A stretch of 64,000 nt of DNA from Vibrio sp. Isolate34. GTDB lineage: Bacteria; Pseudomonadota; Gammaproteobacteria; Enterobacterales; Vibrionaceae. Under the pieces are notes generated by a model. It had not been told where the DNA came from. It saw only the letters and a list, made by a program, of their open reading frames with translations, and ran no database searches. Made by a program: the position numbers and the translations under genes. This document shows, piece after piece, positions 8,880 to 16,673 of the stretch (the stretch's first letter is position 1; every line of letters begins with the position of its first letter). The stretch covers positions 25,455-89,454 of the forward strand of contig NZ_JAKEUO010000017.1 in NCBI RefSeq assembly GCF_022397915.1, in the 5' to 3' direction.

Positions 8880-10550
8880 CTACAAAGCAATGTCTTCTTG
8901 TTCCATCTTAAACGAACACTGAATCTCATATTGGTTGAATGAGAAAACACTTCCGCCGTGGGTTCGTTTAGTTGTCACCGTTTCATCACCAAACTGAATC
9001 GTCACGCGAGTATACACTTTTTCGTGCGCTTCAACTGTGCATTCAGCAAGGTTGGTTTCAAACTCCGCTTCTAGTGTATCTAGCTGTGATTTGGTATTTT
9101 CAATTGCTTGGTTGTTCTTTTCTCGTTGTTGCTCTATTTCCAACGCTTGCTCTTCGCTTCTCTCGGCTTTTGGCCGTTTCTTAAATTCGAGTTCTTGGCG
9201 AATCACATCCATGGTTTGTTCTTGGGTGTGTTTATAAGTTTCCTTTAGTTCAGCGATTTTCTGTCGGTATCCATCGTAACGAGCAAAACCATGAACCTTA
9301 GTTGCCGTGTCTCCCTCTACGCCTAAGAACACACATTCGACCTTTCCACCGACTTTGGCTTCGCCACCACTGAGAGTGCCATGTTTCTTCATGGTATCCA
9401 TTACGACAAGGTTGTTTCCACAACGAATGTCATTACTCATGCTGTGCACGCCGAGTCGAATGTCACCGGCGGTTTGCAGTTCTGCATTCTGAGCATAGCT
9501 CGCGGTGATGGAACCTTTGCTGAATACCTTACAGCTTTTAGCCTCACCCTCTTTGGTGGTGTGGCCGATGATGCCTTTCGCGACTTTGATATCACCTTGA
9601 GCTTGAACTTCAGCCGACTCAATAAAACCACCCACAGTAATACTGCCAGTCGCTTTCACAATCATTCCCGGTTCAATGTTGCCAGAAACAAACACATTAC
9701 CTTTGAATTTGACGTGTCCGGTGGATACATCGACATTACTAACACATAAAGCGTCATCGACTTCAATGGTGCGGTCTTTGATGATGGGTAATCCGGGATA
9801 AGAGGCGAGTAGTAAGTTTGGGTCATCCGGAGAAATGTAGGTGCCCTTGCCAGGCTTGATTAAACTGTCTTGTCCAGGAAGTGGCGGGATAATTCGACCT
9901 TGGACGGTAAAGCCAGCAATACCTTTGGTGGCGGGAGTGCGCTTCATTAGCTGGTCGTTTTGACCAACGGTAATGGTTTTTCCCAAGTCTCGCATATCAA
10001 TCTTGCCTTCGTCTTTACTGCGAGGCTTCAAAACTTGTCGAGTAATGTCTTCAACCAAGGCTGCAAACTTTGCGTCTTTACCTTTTACGGGTTGTGTTCC
10101 TTTGGCTACGGGCTGAGTAAACTTTTCTCCGGGCTTAAGTTTGGTACTCATCATCAACACTTTTCTGAGCGCTAACTTATTAATGCCTTTTGTGATGTGA
10201 GCTTGTGCTAAACAATGAATGATGTCGCTACCGCGCAGCGGGTGTCCATTATACGGACCAGTGACCACTAGACTTGCTAGCATCTCATCATCAGTCAGCT
10301 CGACCGCGACACTGGCATTACGAACTTCTGCAATCAAGATTCCTTCATAAGCTTCCCCCTTGCCCTCTTTTGCAAGAGTAACAAAGCGCAGTACCTCATC
10401 TTCAAAAAGAAAGTAGTTAGATGCGTTCAAAGCTTCTAAGGCTGGTGGCAGAGTCTTATTGTCAAAGCTTGCGTCGACCACAAACCCCGACGGCAGACAT
10501 GCCATCACTTGTTGCTTATCTTCCGACAGTGTAACGATGTTATCCCACAT
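8880..10550 (-). CDS. FapA-family (DUF342) polymer-forming protein
   Basis: This 556-residue soluble protein carries the flagellar-assembly-protein-A/DUF342 region. A glycine-rich repetitive beta-helix core spans about residues 260-420, with repeated V-x-G-x-I/V units such as VFVSGNIEPGMIVKATGSI. A coiled coil (about 430-510) and a short beta-rich tail follow. FapA homologues occur widely in Vibrio, but their function is poorly defined; links to polar flagellum placement are reported in some species. No flagellar genes are nearby, so I assign only the family. It converges on the lapB operon. Confidence 0.82.
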   Translation of the reverse strand: MWDNIVTLSEDKQQVMACLPSGFVVDASFDNKTLPPALEALNASNYFLFEDEVLRFVTLAKEGKGEAYEGILIAEVRNASVAVELTDDEMLASLVVTGPYNGHPLRGSDIIHCLAQAHITKGINKLALRKVLMMSTKLKPGEKFTQPVAKGTQPVKGKDAKFAALVEDITRQVLKPRSKDEGKIDMRDLGKTITVGQNDQLMKRTPATKGIAGFTVQGRIIPPLPGQDSLIKPGKGTYISPDDPNLLLASYPGLPIIKDRTIEVDDALCVSNVDVSTGHVKFKGNVFVSGNIEPGMIVKATGSITVGGFIESAEVQAQGDIKVAKGIIGHTTKEGEAKSCKVFSKGSITASYAQNAELQTAGDIRLGVHSMSNDIRCGNNLVVMDTMKKHGTLSGGEAKVGGKVECVFLGVEGDTATKVHGFARYDGYRQKIAELKETYKHTQEQTMDVIRQELEFKKRPKAERSEEQALEIEQQREKNNQAIENTKSQLDTLEAEFETNLAECTVEAHEKVYTRVTIQFGDETVTTKRTHGGSVFSFNQYEIQCSFKMEQEDIAL

Positions 10551-10902
10551 TCGAATTGAGTATCCCTAATGACTCAGTTGTTATTCAGTCTATATAATTC
10601 ATTCTGCGCTTAGTATCACATTATTAGAATAATCAGCGTCACATCACTTACTTTCGATTCTGCAAACATGACTCATAAATAAGACTTAACTATTTTATGA
10701 TCCGCTTCAACTTTACAAATATAAAGGTGAGCAGTTTCAGCATTTCCCATACGAGTGAACGTTGAACAGATGTGAGAGCAATATGATAAAAACGAATCGG
10801 TTTAGAAGATTAAGGGCTGTCTTTAAGAGAGCGAACTAAAAATGGTGGGGCGACAATGAAAGCGATGATGAAGGTAAAACTGGATTTGGATGTGGAGTTT
10901 CA

Positions 10903-10917
10903 GTTTACAGTGTAAAT
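10903..10917. promoter_or_regulatory. parS2: parS2 centromere site 1
   Basis: GTTTACAGTGTAAAT matches the chromosome II ParB2 consensus NTTTACANTGTAAAN exactly. It lies 2.3 kb from parB2. Confidence 0.9.
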
Positions 10918-10928
10918 CGAATATTCTA

Positions 10929-10943
10929 ATTTACACTGTAAAT
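10929..10943. promoter_or_regulatory. parS2: parS2 centromere site 2
   Basis: ATTTACACTGTAAAT is an exact match to the parS2 consensus, centred 26 bp from site 1. Confidence 0.9.
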
Positions 10944-10981
10944 CTAATTAGCGCTGAAAACGAGTTGGGAAACCAAACTGC

Positions 10982-13123
10982 CTATTTACAGTGTAAATTT
11001 GATAATAGGAAATCGACGTCTTGTCGGAACTGAATCTCAGCTTGTTTCCGACCGACAAGATTAAACTGTTCGACACAAGCCCCCCACTCTTTCTGCTGAA
11101 CGACTTTCGCGATAAGCAAATTAGAAACAGCGAAACCTGTATCGGTTATAGCGTCAAATTCAGCTATGTGAGCTTGACGACTATTACTCTGGAGAATCAG
11201 ATTCAGGACACTGAAACCAATGCTGTCGTAACTATTGCCGCCATCGACATAATTCCTGATGAGTTGGATTTCAGACTCAGCCATAGATTCCGCTTGCCTT
11301 GGTAGTAATGCGCGCACCATATCAACTTCAAGAGAAGCCAAAGAACCAGAAACCACAAAACAAAAACTACGCTCGAAGTGACTCTGCAGTTGGTTTATCC
11401 AAATTTGAGAGTTTTGGTTAAGAGACTTAACCATCAAAACAGAGTGACAACCGCTTGCCTGATCTCGCTGGTGGCCAATATGAACAGGCACAAATTCACT
11501 ATCACGCCAGAAAGAAATCAAATCACAGGTCGCACCGAAGCTCGTCGCCAAATAATCAGCTTGCTCTGTTTGGACAGCTTGTTCAGATAACAGATCCAAC
11601 ATCCAACGGCCTATACCCAAACCTTGATGGCGTGTCGAGACAGCAATCCGCATCACTCGAAGACAGCGGCTAGTTGCTGCTTCAACAGAGCCAAGCTGGT
11701 TAGCTAACAGAACTGGTGCAAGGTGACCTTGTGGACGACGCTTCCCAACTTGAACTTGTGCAATCAACTCTTTATCTAAACCGCCCTCCTCCGTCACCAA
11801 CATACAACCAAGACACTCGTCTTGCTGCCAAGCGGAAAATAAATGAATAGCTGGGTTATTGAGGAACTGCATCAAATCATTAGGAGACGTCTGATAATGG
11901 GCATCGACTAAAAGAGAAAAACATTGTTGGAGTTTTTGAGGGTTAACCAAACAGTCTGCTTTTGACAACTCAACCAAACTAAGCTGGTTGAGTGCATCAT
12001 TGGAAAAATCTTCCGACTTATAAACAGCTGATTCACTCGGGCGCGCATCTTCACCAAGCAGGAAACAATCAAATAGCCAACGCTCTAGTGGGTCGTTGTT
12101 ATTCCAACGGATGGGTTGTTCAAGCTTGTAACTCTTCCATCCTGCGCGATGCTCAGAAAGCCAAGCTTCGAACTTAATTCCAAAACCTCGCCCACTGCCT
12201 TCATAACCATGAACTGTGGTTGAAAAAACCATGCGATGATAACTACCGACCATAGATTTAAGCATTGGGATTGGAATGGCGGCCGCTTCATCAACCAACA
12301 ACAGATCACAATCAGGCTTAGATTTAAGTAACTCATCAGGCGCGACAAACCTTAAACTTCCACCTTGATAACCAATGTGAGTCGCGTTAATGACTTCACA
12401 CCCATCGAGTCGCTGTAACGCATGAGAAAATACGGGCTCAATAGCTTTAACAGAGGGAGCCGTAACAATAATGTTTAAGCCCTCTCGCTCTGCCAAAAGC
12501 TGCGCAGCTGCAATACCCAGAGTTGAGCTTTTTCCTCGACCTCGGTCTGCAGTTAAAATCAATGGACGCTTTCGATGTCCAGTAACAACTTTCTTAACTA
12601 ACTCAATCGCCGTTTTTTGCTGTTCAAATCGATCAGTTGAATCATCGTCATTAAGCTTTTGAGGAAGCGAATTCACCGCTTCAATCACACCCGCCTGTTC
12701 GTCACTTTGCGAAATAGAAAGTAGTTTATCAAAATGTCGCTTTAACCAAGATTGACCAAAGCACTCGCTATCTTCGGAGTCATCAACTTTTGGCGGTAAC
12801 ACCAACAGCAACCCGCCACCGACTAATGAACCCAATGCTGCGCTAAAACCATTCGCGTCGAACTGCTCTCTAAAATCACACACAAGAACTTGGCATTCAC
12901 GACCAAGAAGTTGTTGGCCTTTTTTTACTGGTGCATGAATCGCACCCTCAAACGGAGTACCGCCAATCTGGAAAACGGTTTGAGAATCTGCATCTTGAAG
13001 AAAGGTTATAACAGCGGAGTTTTGCCAATCGAAATCACCATCAAAGACAACGCCATAACGATGATCGTTATGCTGAGCGATATTAGAAAGTGTGTTTAGA
13101 AAAGTGTTGGTTGGGTTTGTCAT
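10982..13123 (-). CDS. tmcA: tRNA(Met) cytidine acetyltransferase TmcA
   Basis: This 713-residue protein has the TmcA architecture: an N-terminal DUF1726-type domain, a helicase-like ATPase module and a GNAT acetyltransferase module, then a C-terminal domain. Walker A is TADRGRGKSS and the Walker B/DEAD-like motif is LLLVDEAAAIPIPML. The GNAT acetyl-CoA loop lies near RHQGLGIGRWMLD. The enzyme makes N4-acetylcytidine at the wobble base of elongator tRNA(Met), using acetyl-CoA and ATP. It is slightly longer than the E. coli protein (about 670). It is downstream of parB2 in the same direction, but a terminator separates them. Confidence 0.93.
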   Translation of the reverse strand: MTNPTNTFLNTLSNIAQHNDHRYGVVFDGDFDWQNSAVITFLQDADSQTVFQIGGTPFEGAIHAPVKKGQQLLGRECQVLVCDFREQFDANGFSAALGSLVGGGLLLVLPPKVDDSEDSECFGQSWLKRHFDKLLSISQSDEQAGVIEAVNSLPQKLNDDDSTDRFEQQKTAIELVKKVVTGHRKRPLILTADRGRGKSSTLGIAAAQLLAEREGLNIIVTAPSVKAIEPVFSHALQRLDGCEVINATHIGYQGGSLRFVAPDELLKSKPDCDLLLVDEAAAIPIPMLKSMVGSYHRMVFSTTVHGYEGSGRGFGIKFEAWLSEHRAGWKSYKLEQPIRWNNNDPLERWLFDCFLLGEDARPSESAVYKSEDFSNDALNQLSLVELSKADCLVNPQKLQQCFSLLVDAHYQTSPNDLMQFLNNPAIHLFSAWQQDECLGCMLVTEEGGLDKELIAQVQVGKRRPQGHLAPVLLANQLGSVEAATSRCLRVMRIAVSTRHQGLGIGRWMLDLLSEQAVQTEQADYLATSFGATCDLISFWRDSEFVPVHIGHQRDQASGCHSVLMVKSLNQNSQIWINQLQSHFERSFCFVVSGSLASLEVDMVRALLPRQAESMAESEIQLIRNYVDGGNSYDSIGFSVLNLILQSNSRQAHIAEFDAITDTGFAVSNLLIAKVVQQKEWGACVEQFNLVGRKQAEIQFRQDVDFLLSNLHCK
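10984..10998. promoter_or_regulatory. parS2: parS2 centromere site 3 (inside the end of tmcA)
   Basis: ATTTACAGTGTAAAT is an exact consensus match that forms the last codons of the tmcA reading frame. The C-terminal residues of that protein are therefore constrained by the centromere sequence. Confidence 0.9.
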
Positions 13124-13165
13124 AGTCAGTGTCCAGATTCATCTAAACACAGTTTATCACAGCCA

Positions 13166-13191
13166 AATAAAAAGCCGCATAAAGCGGCTTT
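13166..13191 (-). terminator. Terminator after parB2
   Basis: The stem AAAGCCGC/GCGGCTTT is followed on the minus strand by a T-rich stretch. It lies just past the parB2 stop and should separate the par operon from tmcA. Confidence 0.85.
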
Positions 13192-13216
13192 AGAGTAGTA
13201 AGGGAAAGTTATCGAT

Positions 13217-14191
13217 TTAATCGAGCTTTGATTGCACGAACGCCAGGATTTCTTCCATCGTTGCGTCATCAACTTTCTTAAGATTCAACGCCAAGTTTGA
13301 ACCTTTACGGCTGTATGAAGCACGGCCTTTAATTAGCTCAACTTTTGGAGACGCTTTCTTAGCTGGCGCAGGTGCCAGTTCAAGAATCCAACCTTCTAGG
13401 GTTTCAGTCACGTCTTTGGTCAAGCGAGTTACGCCTTGAGCTTCACTACGTTGCCATACAAAACCTTCTGAAGCATCACACTTAGTCAGTAGTGTTTGTT
13501 GTTGTTCGCTCGTTAGGCCACCAAATTGTTTGTGTAGTTTAACAATCGTTGGACGACCAAGATCGCTCACATTTGGGTAAGCTTGTAGCAATTCAAGTGG
13601 CAAAGCCGCCGCTTTCAATGCGCCACTCACCAAAGCTTCGCTGCACTGGAACATTTTCGCTAGTGCTTTTTGGTCTTCAGCTTCGCCTTTATCCAGCTTC
13701 GCTTGCATCTCTTTGCCCTTCTCATACAGAGAAAGTGGTTTGTGAGCGTTTGCAACATCAGATAAGAACTTAGCATGGTCGCCGTTAATGTTTTCAGCAA
13801 CATAGATAAGGAACTCTTTGTCAGCCAAAATACACGACATACGACGACGGCTACCATCAAGAACTTCAATCTTACCGTCTTTGTTTTTACGACCAACTGC
13901 TGGATATTGCTGACCGCGTTCTTTCAATGTTGTCAGAACATCAGAAAGAGCATGTTCATTTAGGAAAGATTGCTCACGCGCATTCTCTTCAAAAACAACC
14001 GTTCGAGTCGCCACTTCAGAAGCAGGAATTCGAACCAATTCAAATGAAACCAACTCTTCGCCCGCAACTGAAAGTTCAATTACTTGAGCCTGTTCTTTAG
14101 CAGCTGTTTGCGCTTCTTGAGGCGTTGCTACGCGACGTTTGTTTGCTTTACCAAATAGCTTTGCATTTAAGTCAGATGTTTTAATTGCCAT
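13217..14191 (-). CDS. parB2: Chromosome II partition protein ParB2
   Basis: This 324-residue protein has a ParB/Spo0J-like N-terminal nuclease-fold region, with the arginine-rich patch in VLDGSRRRMSCIL (about residues 111-123). A central helix-turn-helix follows (about 160-215, LAKMFQCSEALVSGALKAA), then a C-terminal dimerisation region. It binds parS2 and works with ParA2 to segregate chromosome II. It follows parA2 by 5 bp in one operon. The five parS2 sites in this window are its expected targets. It differs from chromosome I ParB in sequence and site preference, as known for vibrios. Confidence 0.95.
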   Translation of the reverse strand: MAIKTSDLNAKLFGKANKRRVATPQEAQTAAKEQAQVIELSVAGEELVSFELVRIPASEVATRTVVFEENAREQSFLNEHALSDVLTTLKERGQQYPAVGRKNKDGKIEVLDGSRRRMSCILADKEFLIYVAENINGDHAKFLSDVANAHKPLSLYEKGKEMQAKLDKGEAEDQKALAKMFQCSEALVSGALKAAALPLELLQAYPNVSDLGRPTIVKLHKQFGGLTSEQQQTLLTKCDASEGFVWQRSEAQGVTRLTKDVTETLEGWILELAPAPAKKASPKVELIKGRASYSRKGSNLALNLKKVDDATMEEILAFVQSKLD

Positions 14192-14196
14192 TCTTG

Positions 14197-15414
14197 TTAT
14201 CCCTGATTAAGTGAAGGCCAGTTGCTGTGTAATACACGTTCTAATTCTAGAGCACTTTTTTGTACTGCGTCTTGAGCGACAGCCAGAGTTTTCTTACCAC
14301 CTTCGAAGTCGCTAACCGTGAGATCAAAAACCGTGCTGTAGGTATCGGCGCAGGTTTCAAATGCGCGGCTTCTTGGAATCGTCGCCATCATCACTTGGTC
14401 ATTCAGCAGGTAGTTCATTTCAGTGAGAACCGAAACCTGCTTCTTGTTGTCATCTTCAAACATGGTTGGCATCAGACGAACAAACTCAAGCCCTTTCCAA
14501 TCGTCCGGGAACATCTCGTAAACGGTTGGTAAGTGTTGGAAGAAGTTCACCGTTGAAGCCCAGTCCAAACGCTTTGCAGCACATGGGATCAGAAGAGCGT
14601 TCGACGCGTACATTGCGTTCCACACTAATGGATCTACGTGCGGGCCGGTATCAATCATAATCACATCGAAATCATCGGCGATTTTGTCGATAAGCTTCTC
14701 TTTTAACAGACGAACAATATCAAGTGACTGATCTTGAGACAGGCTTTGCCACGCTTCAGCGTTAAACATCGCATCTTCTGGGAATGCAGAAATTGTCTTT
14801 AGGTTTGGATATTGAGTTGGCAAGAGTACGTTTTTACGAAGAAACTCTAGGTCAACATCTTGGCCTTCAGGCACGTTGTCTAACATGATATCAACGGCAG
14901 AATAGATACTGTCGTGCTCTGCACCACTGATTTGTGGGTTTAGGAACAGACGTAATGAACCTTGAGGGTCCAAGTCAATCAGACAGATACGGTAGCGCTT
15001 ATCTAAATTCAGAGACAAACAAGCCGCTAGGTGAACCGCCGTCATTGATTTACCTGTACCACCCTTCTGGTTTTGTACGTTGATAATCCAAGGTTTGTTG
15101 TCTGCATGCTGTTTACGTTGGTGGAACTTTGGCACTTCCGCCGCGTCCATCAGCATGTGAGCTTCAGTCAATGAAATCGAGTAATGATTGGCGTTGTTCT
15201 TTGTAAACTGGTGACCATCCGCTTCAAGCTTGGTAATTGCCTCATCCAATTTTCGACGAGTTAAGCCTGAACGAGTCTCCATCATAGCTTTAGACATTGG
15301 AGGGAAATGTTCATCACTTCGCTCTTCCAGAATAATCTCAATTCGGTCAGCCTGAACTTGTTGAGTTTGTTCGGCCAGCTGATAGAGCTTATCAATCGTT
15401 TGTTCTCTTTTCAT
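14197..15414 (-). CDS. parA2: Chromosome II partition ATPase ParA2
   Basis: This 405-residue ParA of the type Ia (P1-plasmid-like) class has an N-terminal winged helix-turn-helix (about 1-100) that can autoregulate the promoter. A deviant Walker A follows (QKGGTGKSMTAVHLA, about 113-127), with the ATPase motifs LIDLDPQG and VIMIDTGPH. It forms nucleotide-dependent filaments or gradients on DNA that position chromosome II origins. It is transcribed away from oriCII, and parB2 follows directly. Confidence 0.95.
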   Translation of the reverse strand: MKREQTIDKLYQLAEQTQQVQADRIEIILEERSDEHFPPMSKAMMETRSGLTRRKLDEAITKLEADGHQFTKNNANHYSISLTEAHMLMDAAEVPKFHQRKQHADNKPWIINVQNQKGGTGKSMTAVHLAACLSLNLDKRYRICLIDLDPQGSLRLFLNPQISGAEHDSIYSAVDIMLDNVPEGQDVDLEFLRKNVLLPTQYPNLKTISAFPEDAMFNAEAWQSLSQDQSLDIVRLLKEKLIDKIADDFDVIMIDTGPHVDPLVWNAMYASNALLIPCAAKRLDWASTVNFFQHLPTVYEMFPDDWKGLEFVRLMPTMFEDDNKKQVSVLTEMNYLLNDQVMMATIPRSRAFETCADTYSTVFDLTVSDFEGGKKTLAVAQDAVQKSALELERVLHSNWPSLNQG

Positions 15415-15634
15415 TGCCAGTTTCCGTAATGATTAACTAAGTACAAATTGTACAGCGATTAACAACAAATACAACAAATACATGAACATACATTTATGAG
15501 TAAAATCACATAAAATAGACTGTATTTTTACAGTTTGATGAAACAACGGTTAAGACAAACACAAAAAGTGACCGTTTTTATCATGCACAACCATGCTATT
15601 TCTGGCTTACATTTAAAATGTTACAGCATCACTT

Positions 15635-15649
15635 ATTTACAATGTAAAT
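15635..15649. promoter_or_regulatory. parS2: parS2 centromere site 4
   Basis: ATTTACAATGTAAAT is an exact parS2 consensus match, lying between the parA2 start and oriCII. Confidence 0.9.
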
Positions 15650-15694
15650 GCAATTTCAGCAAAAACCTTCGGAACGATTGAAATACAAGCATAG

Positions 15695-15711
15695 ATTACG
15701 GTTCGTGTGAT
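15695..15711 (+). promoter_or_regulatory. Candidate RctB regulatory site (29/39-mer type)
   Basis: ATTACGGTTCGTGTGAT recurs with one mismatch in the rctB leader (16646-16662). In V. cholerae, RctB inhibits its origin through 39-mers and represses its own gene through a related 29-mer. The two copies here occupy the corresponding places, so the assignment rests on position and duplication. Confidence 0.6.
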
Positions 15712-15836
15712 TTGCATTCGAAATTGTGAGTTTTCAACCAAGAAATAAATAAAAAACCAAAATAGCATCGAAAATTCAAAACCACGACAAGATGAAGCGT
15801 CACTAGATAAAAGAGAGTTGAACCTAACACGGAAGA

Positions 15837-16244
15837 ATGATCATGGAATACATCAGACGTAAGAGAATTGATAAGGCGGTATTATGAAGCATGATCAAGG
15901 TGTAAACTCATCAATATTGATCCGCATGAGCGACTGTTCGAAATGATCAACCTCCGGAAAAATGATCAAGTAAATATCGTTCCGGAAGCATATAATTTAA
16001 CAGCTAAATTACGGACAAATGCTTTTGCAATGGGGATTAAAGGCCTATAAGGCCTCATTGCTTGGAAATTCAATCTGCACAGACTCAGAATACAGAAACA
16101 TGACAATTTCATGATCATGCTTCCTAAGTAATGCAGGCCCGCTTTAATGACACTCAAGCCAGCCGTTAACACCGGCTTCAGAACAAATTTTGTACGTAAT
16201 AGGGTAGGAACGATAGAAAAGGGCACTTACTTGATCATTGTTCC
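15837..16244. repeat. Scattered RctB iteron-like sites left of the core origin
   Basis: ATGATCAT/ATGATCAA-type sites begin at 15837, 15891, 15943, 15962, 16111 and 16231. The last two carry the longer tails GCTTCC and TGTTCC that resemble the core iterons. Spacing is irregular, as expected for copy-control sites rather than initiation sites. Confidence 0.7.
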
Positions 16245-16317
16245 GATAGATAAGCCATCAAAACTATTCACATTGACCAGTTAGAAGTGACTTAACGAAC
16301 CATCTTGAATTAGGGAC

Positions 16318-16326
16318 TGTGGATAA
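16318..16326 (-). promoter_or_regulatory. DnaA box
   Basis: TGTGGATAA is the reverse complement of the consensus TTATCCACA. It lies 15 bp left of the first core iteron. Chromosome II initiation in vibrios needs DnaA as well as RctB. Confidence 0.85.
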
Positions 16327-16340
16327 GCTGTACAAGTATA

Positions 16341-16468
16341 ATGATCATGCTTTCGAATCGATAATGATCATGCTTACAATGACCTAATGATCATCGTTCT
16401 GACACTTTGTGATCATGCTTTCTTAGGTTTAATGATCATAGTTTCGGACTCTTTATGATCATGCTTTC
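16341..16468 (+). repeat. Core oriCII array of six RctB iterons
   Basis: Six direct repeats of RTGATCATNNTTNC type start at 16341, 16364, 16387, 16409, 16432 and 16455, with spacings of 23, 23, 22, 23 and 23 bp. Each includes a Dam site (GATC), so RctB binding may depend on methylation as in V. cholerae. The common form is ATGATCATGCTTTC. The spacing of just over two helical turns puts all six on nearly the same face of the DNA. Confidence 0.92.
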
Positions 16469-16477
16469 CACGCGGAT

Positions 16478-16575
16478 TTTTTTTTATACTTTAAATTCAG
16501 CCACTTAAAAGCAAACTTACGTCCAGATCATTAGATCACTTAATCATTTAAGATCATATTAATCAAAAAGATCAG
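16478..16575. other. AT-rich DNA unwinding element with ATCA repeats
   Basis: A T-run (16478-16485) and an AT-rich stretch follow the iteron array. Six ATCA tetramers start at 16527, 16535, 16543, 16553, 16562 and 16571, about 8-10 bp apart. RctB of V. cholerae is known to bind repeated ATCA elements in the unwinding region, so this is the likely opening site. Confidence 0.7.
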
Positions 16576-16606
16576 TTATTTAAAAGCCAATAAATTATCT
16601 TTATTT

Positions 16607-16620
16607 ATGATCATTCTTTC
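16607..16620 (+). promoter_or_regulatory. RctB iteron in the rctB promoter region
   Basis: ATGATCATTCTTTC resembles the core iterons and lies 67 bp before the rctB start, consistent with autoregulation. Confidence 0.7.
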
Positions 16621-16645
16621 TTTATCATTCAGGAACTATAGTGAA

Positions 16646-16662
16646 ATTACGGTTAGTGTGAT
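16646..16662 (+). promoter_or_regulatory. Candidate RctB autorepression site (29-mer type)
   Basis: ATTACGGTTAGTGTGAT is 12-28 bp before the rctB ATG and repeats the site at 15695 with one mismatch. Bound RctB here would block transcription or translation start of rctB. Confidence 0.6.
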
Positions 16663-16673
16663 ACGGATCAAAA

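Larger units (their letters stand above)
10551..10981. other. Intergenic region carrying parS2 sites
   Basis: This gap of about 430 bp lies between the start of the FapA-like gene and the end of tmcA, both on the minus strand. It should hold the FapA-gene promoter. It contains two perfect parS2 palindromes, and a third straddles the tmcA stop. A 19-codon ATG frame at 10857 preceded by GGGGCGAC runs into the first palindrome; I do not call it a gene. Confidence 0.6.
15837..16672. other. oriCII: oriCII, replication origin of chromosome II
   Basis: The region between parA2 and rctB contains a scattered left group of GATC iterons (15837, 15891, 15943, 15962, 16111, 16231). A DnaA box lies at 16318, a regular six-iteron array at 16341-16468, an AT-rich unwinding segment at 16478-16575, and one more iteron in the rctB promoter at 16607. 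This is the ori2-inc (left) plus ori2-min (right) organisation described for V. cholerae. No convincing protein-coding gene is present; the rctA locus of V. cholerae occupies the corresponding place. Confidence 0.92.

Noticed and set aside
9381..9749. 122-codon plus-strand frame opposite the FapA-like gene
   Set aside because: It is antisense to a well-supported gene and encodes low-complexity sequence without a family match I know.
15966..16226. 86-codon minus-strand frame within oriCII
   Set aside because: It overlaps iteron sites, has no recognisable protein features or good ribosome-binding site, and lies where the origin sequence alone explains conservation.
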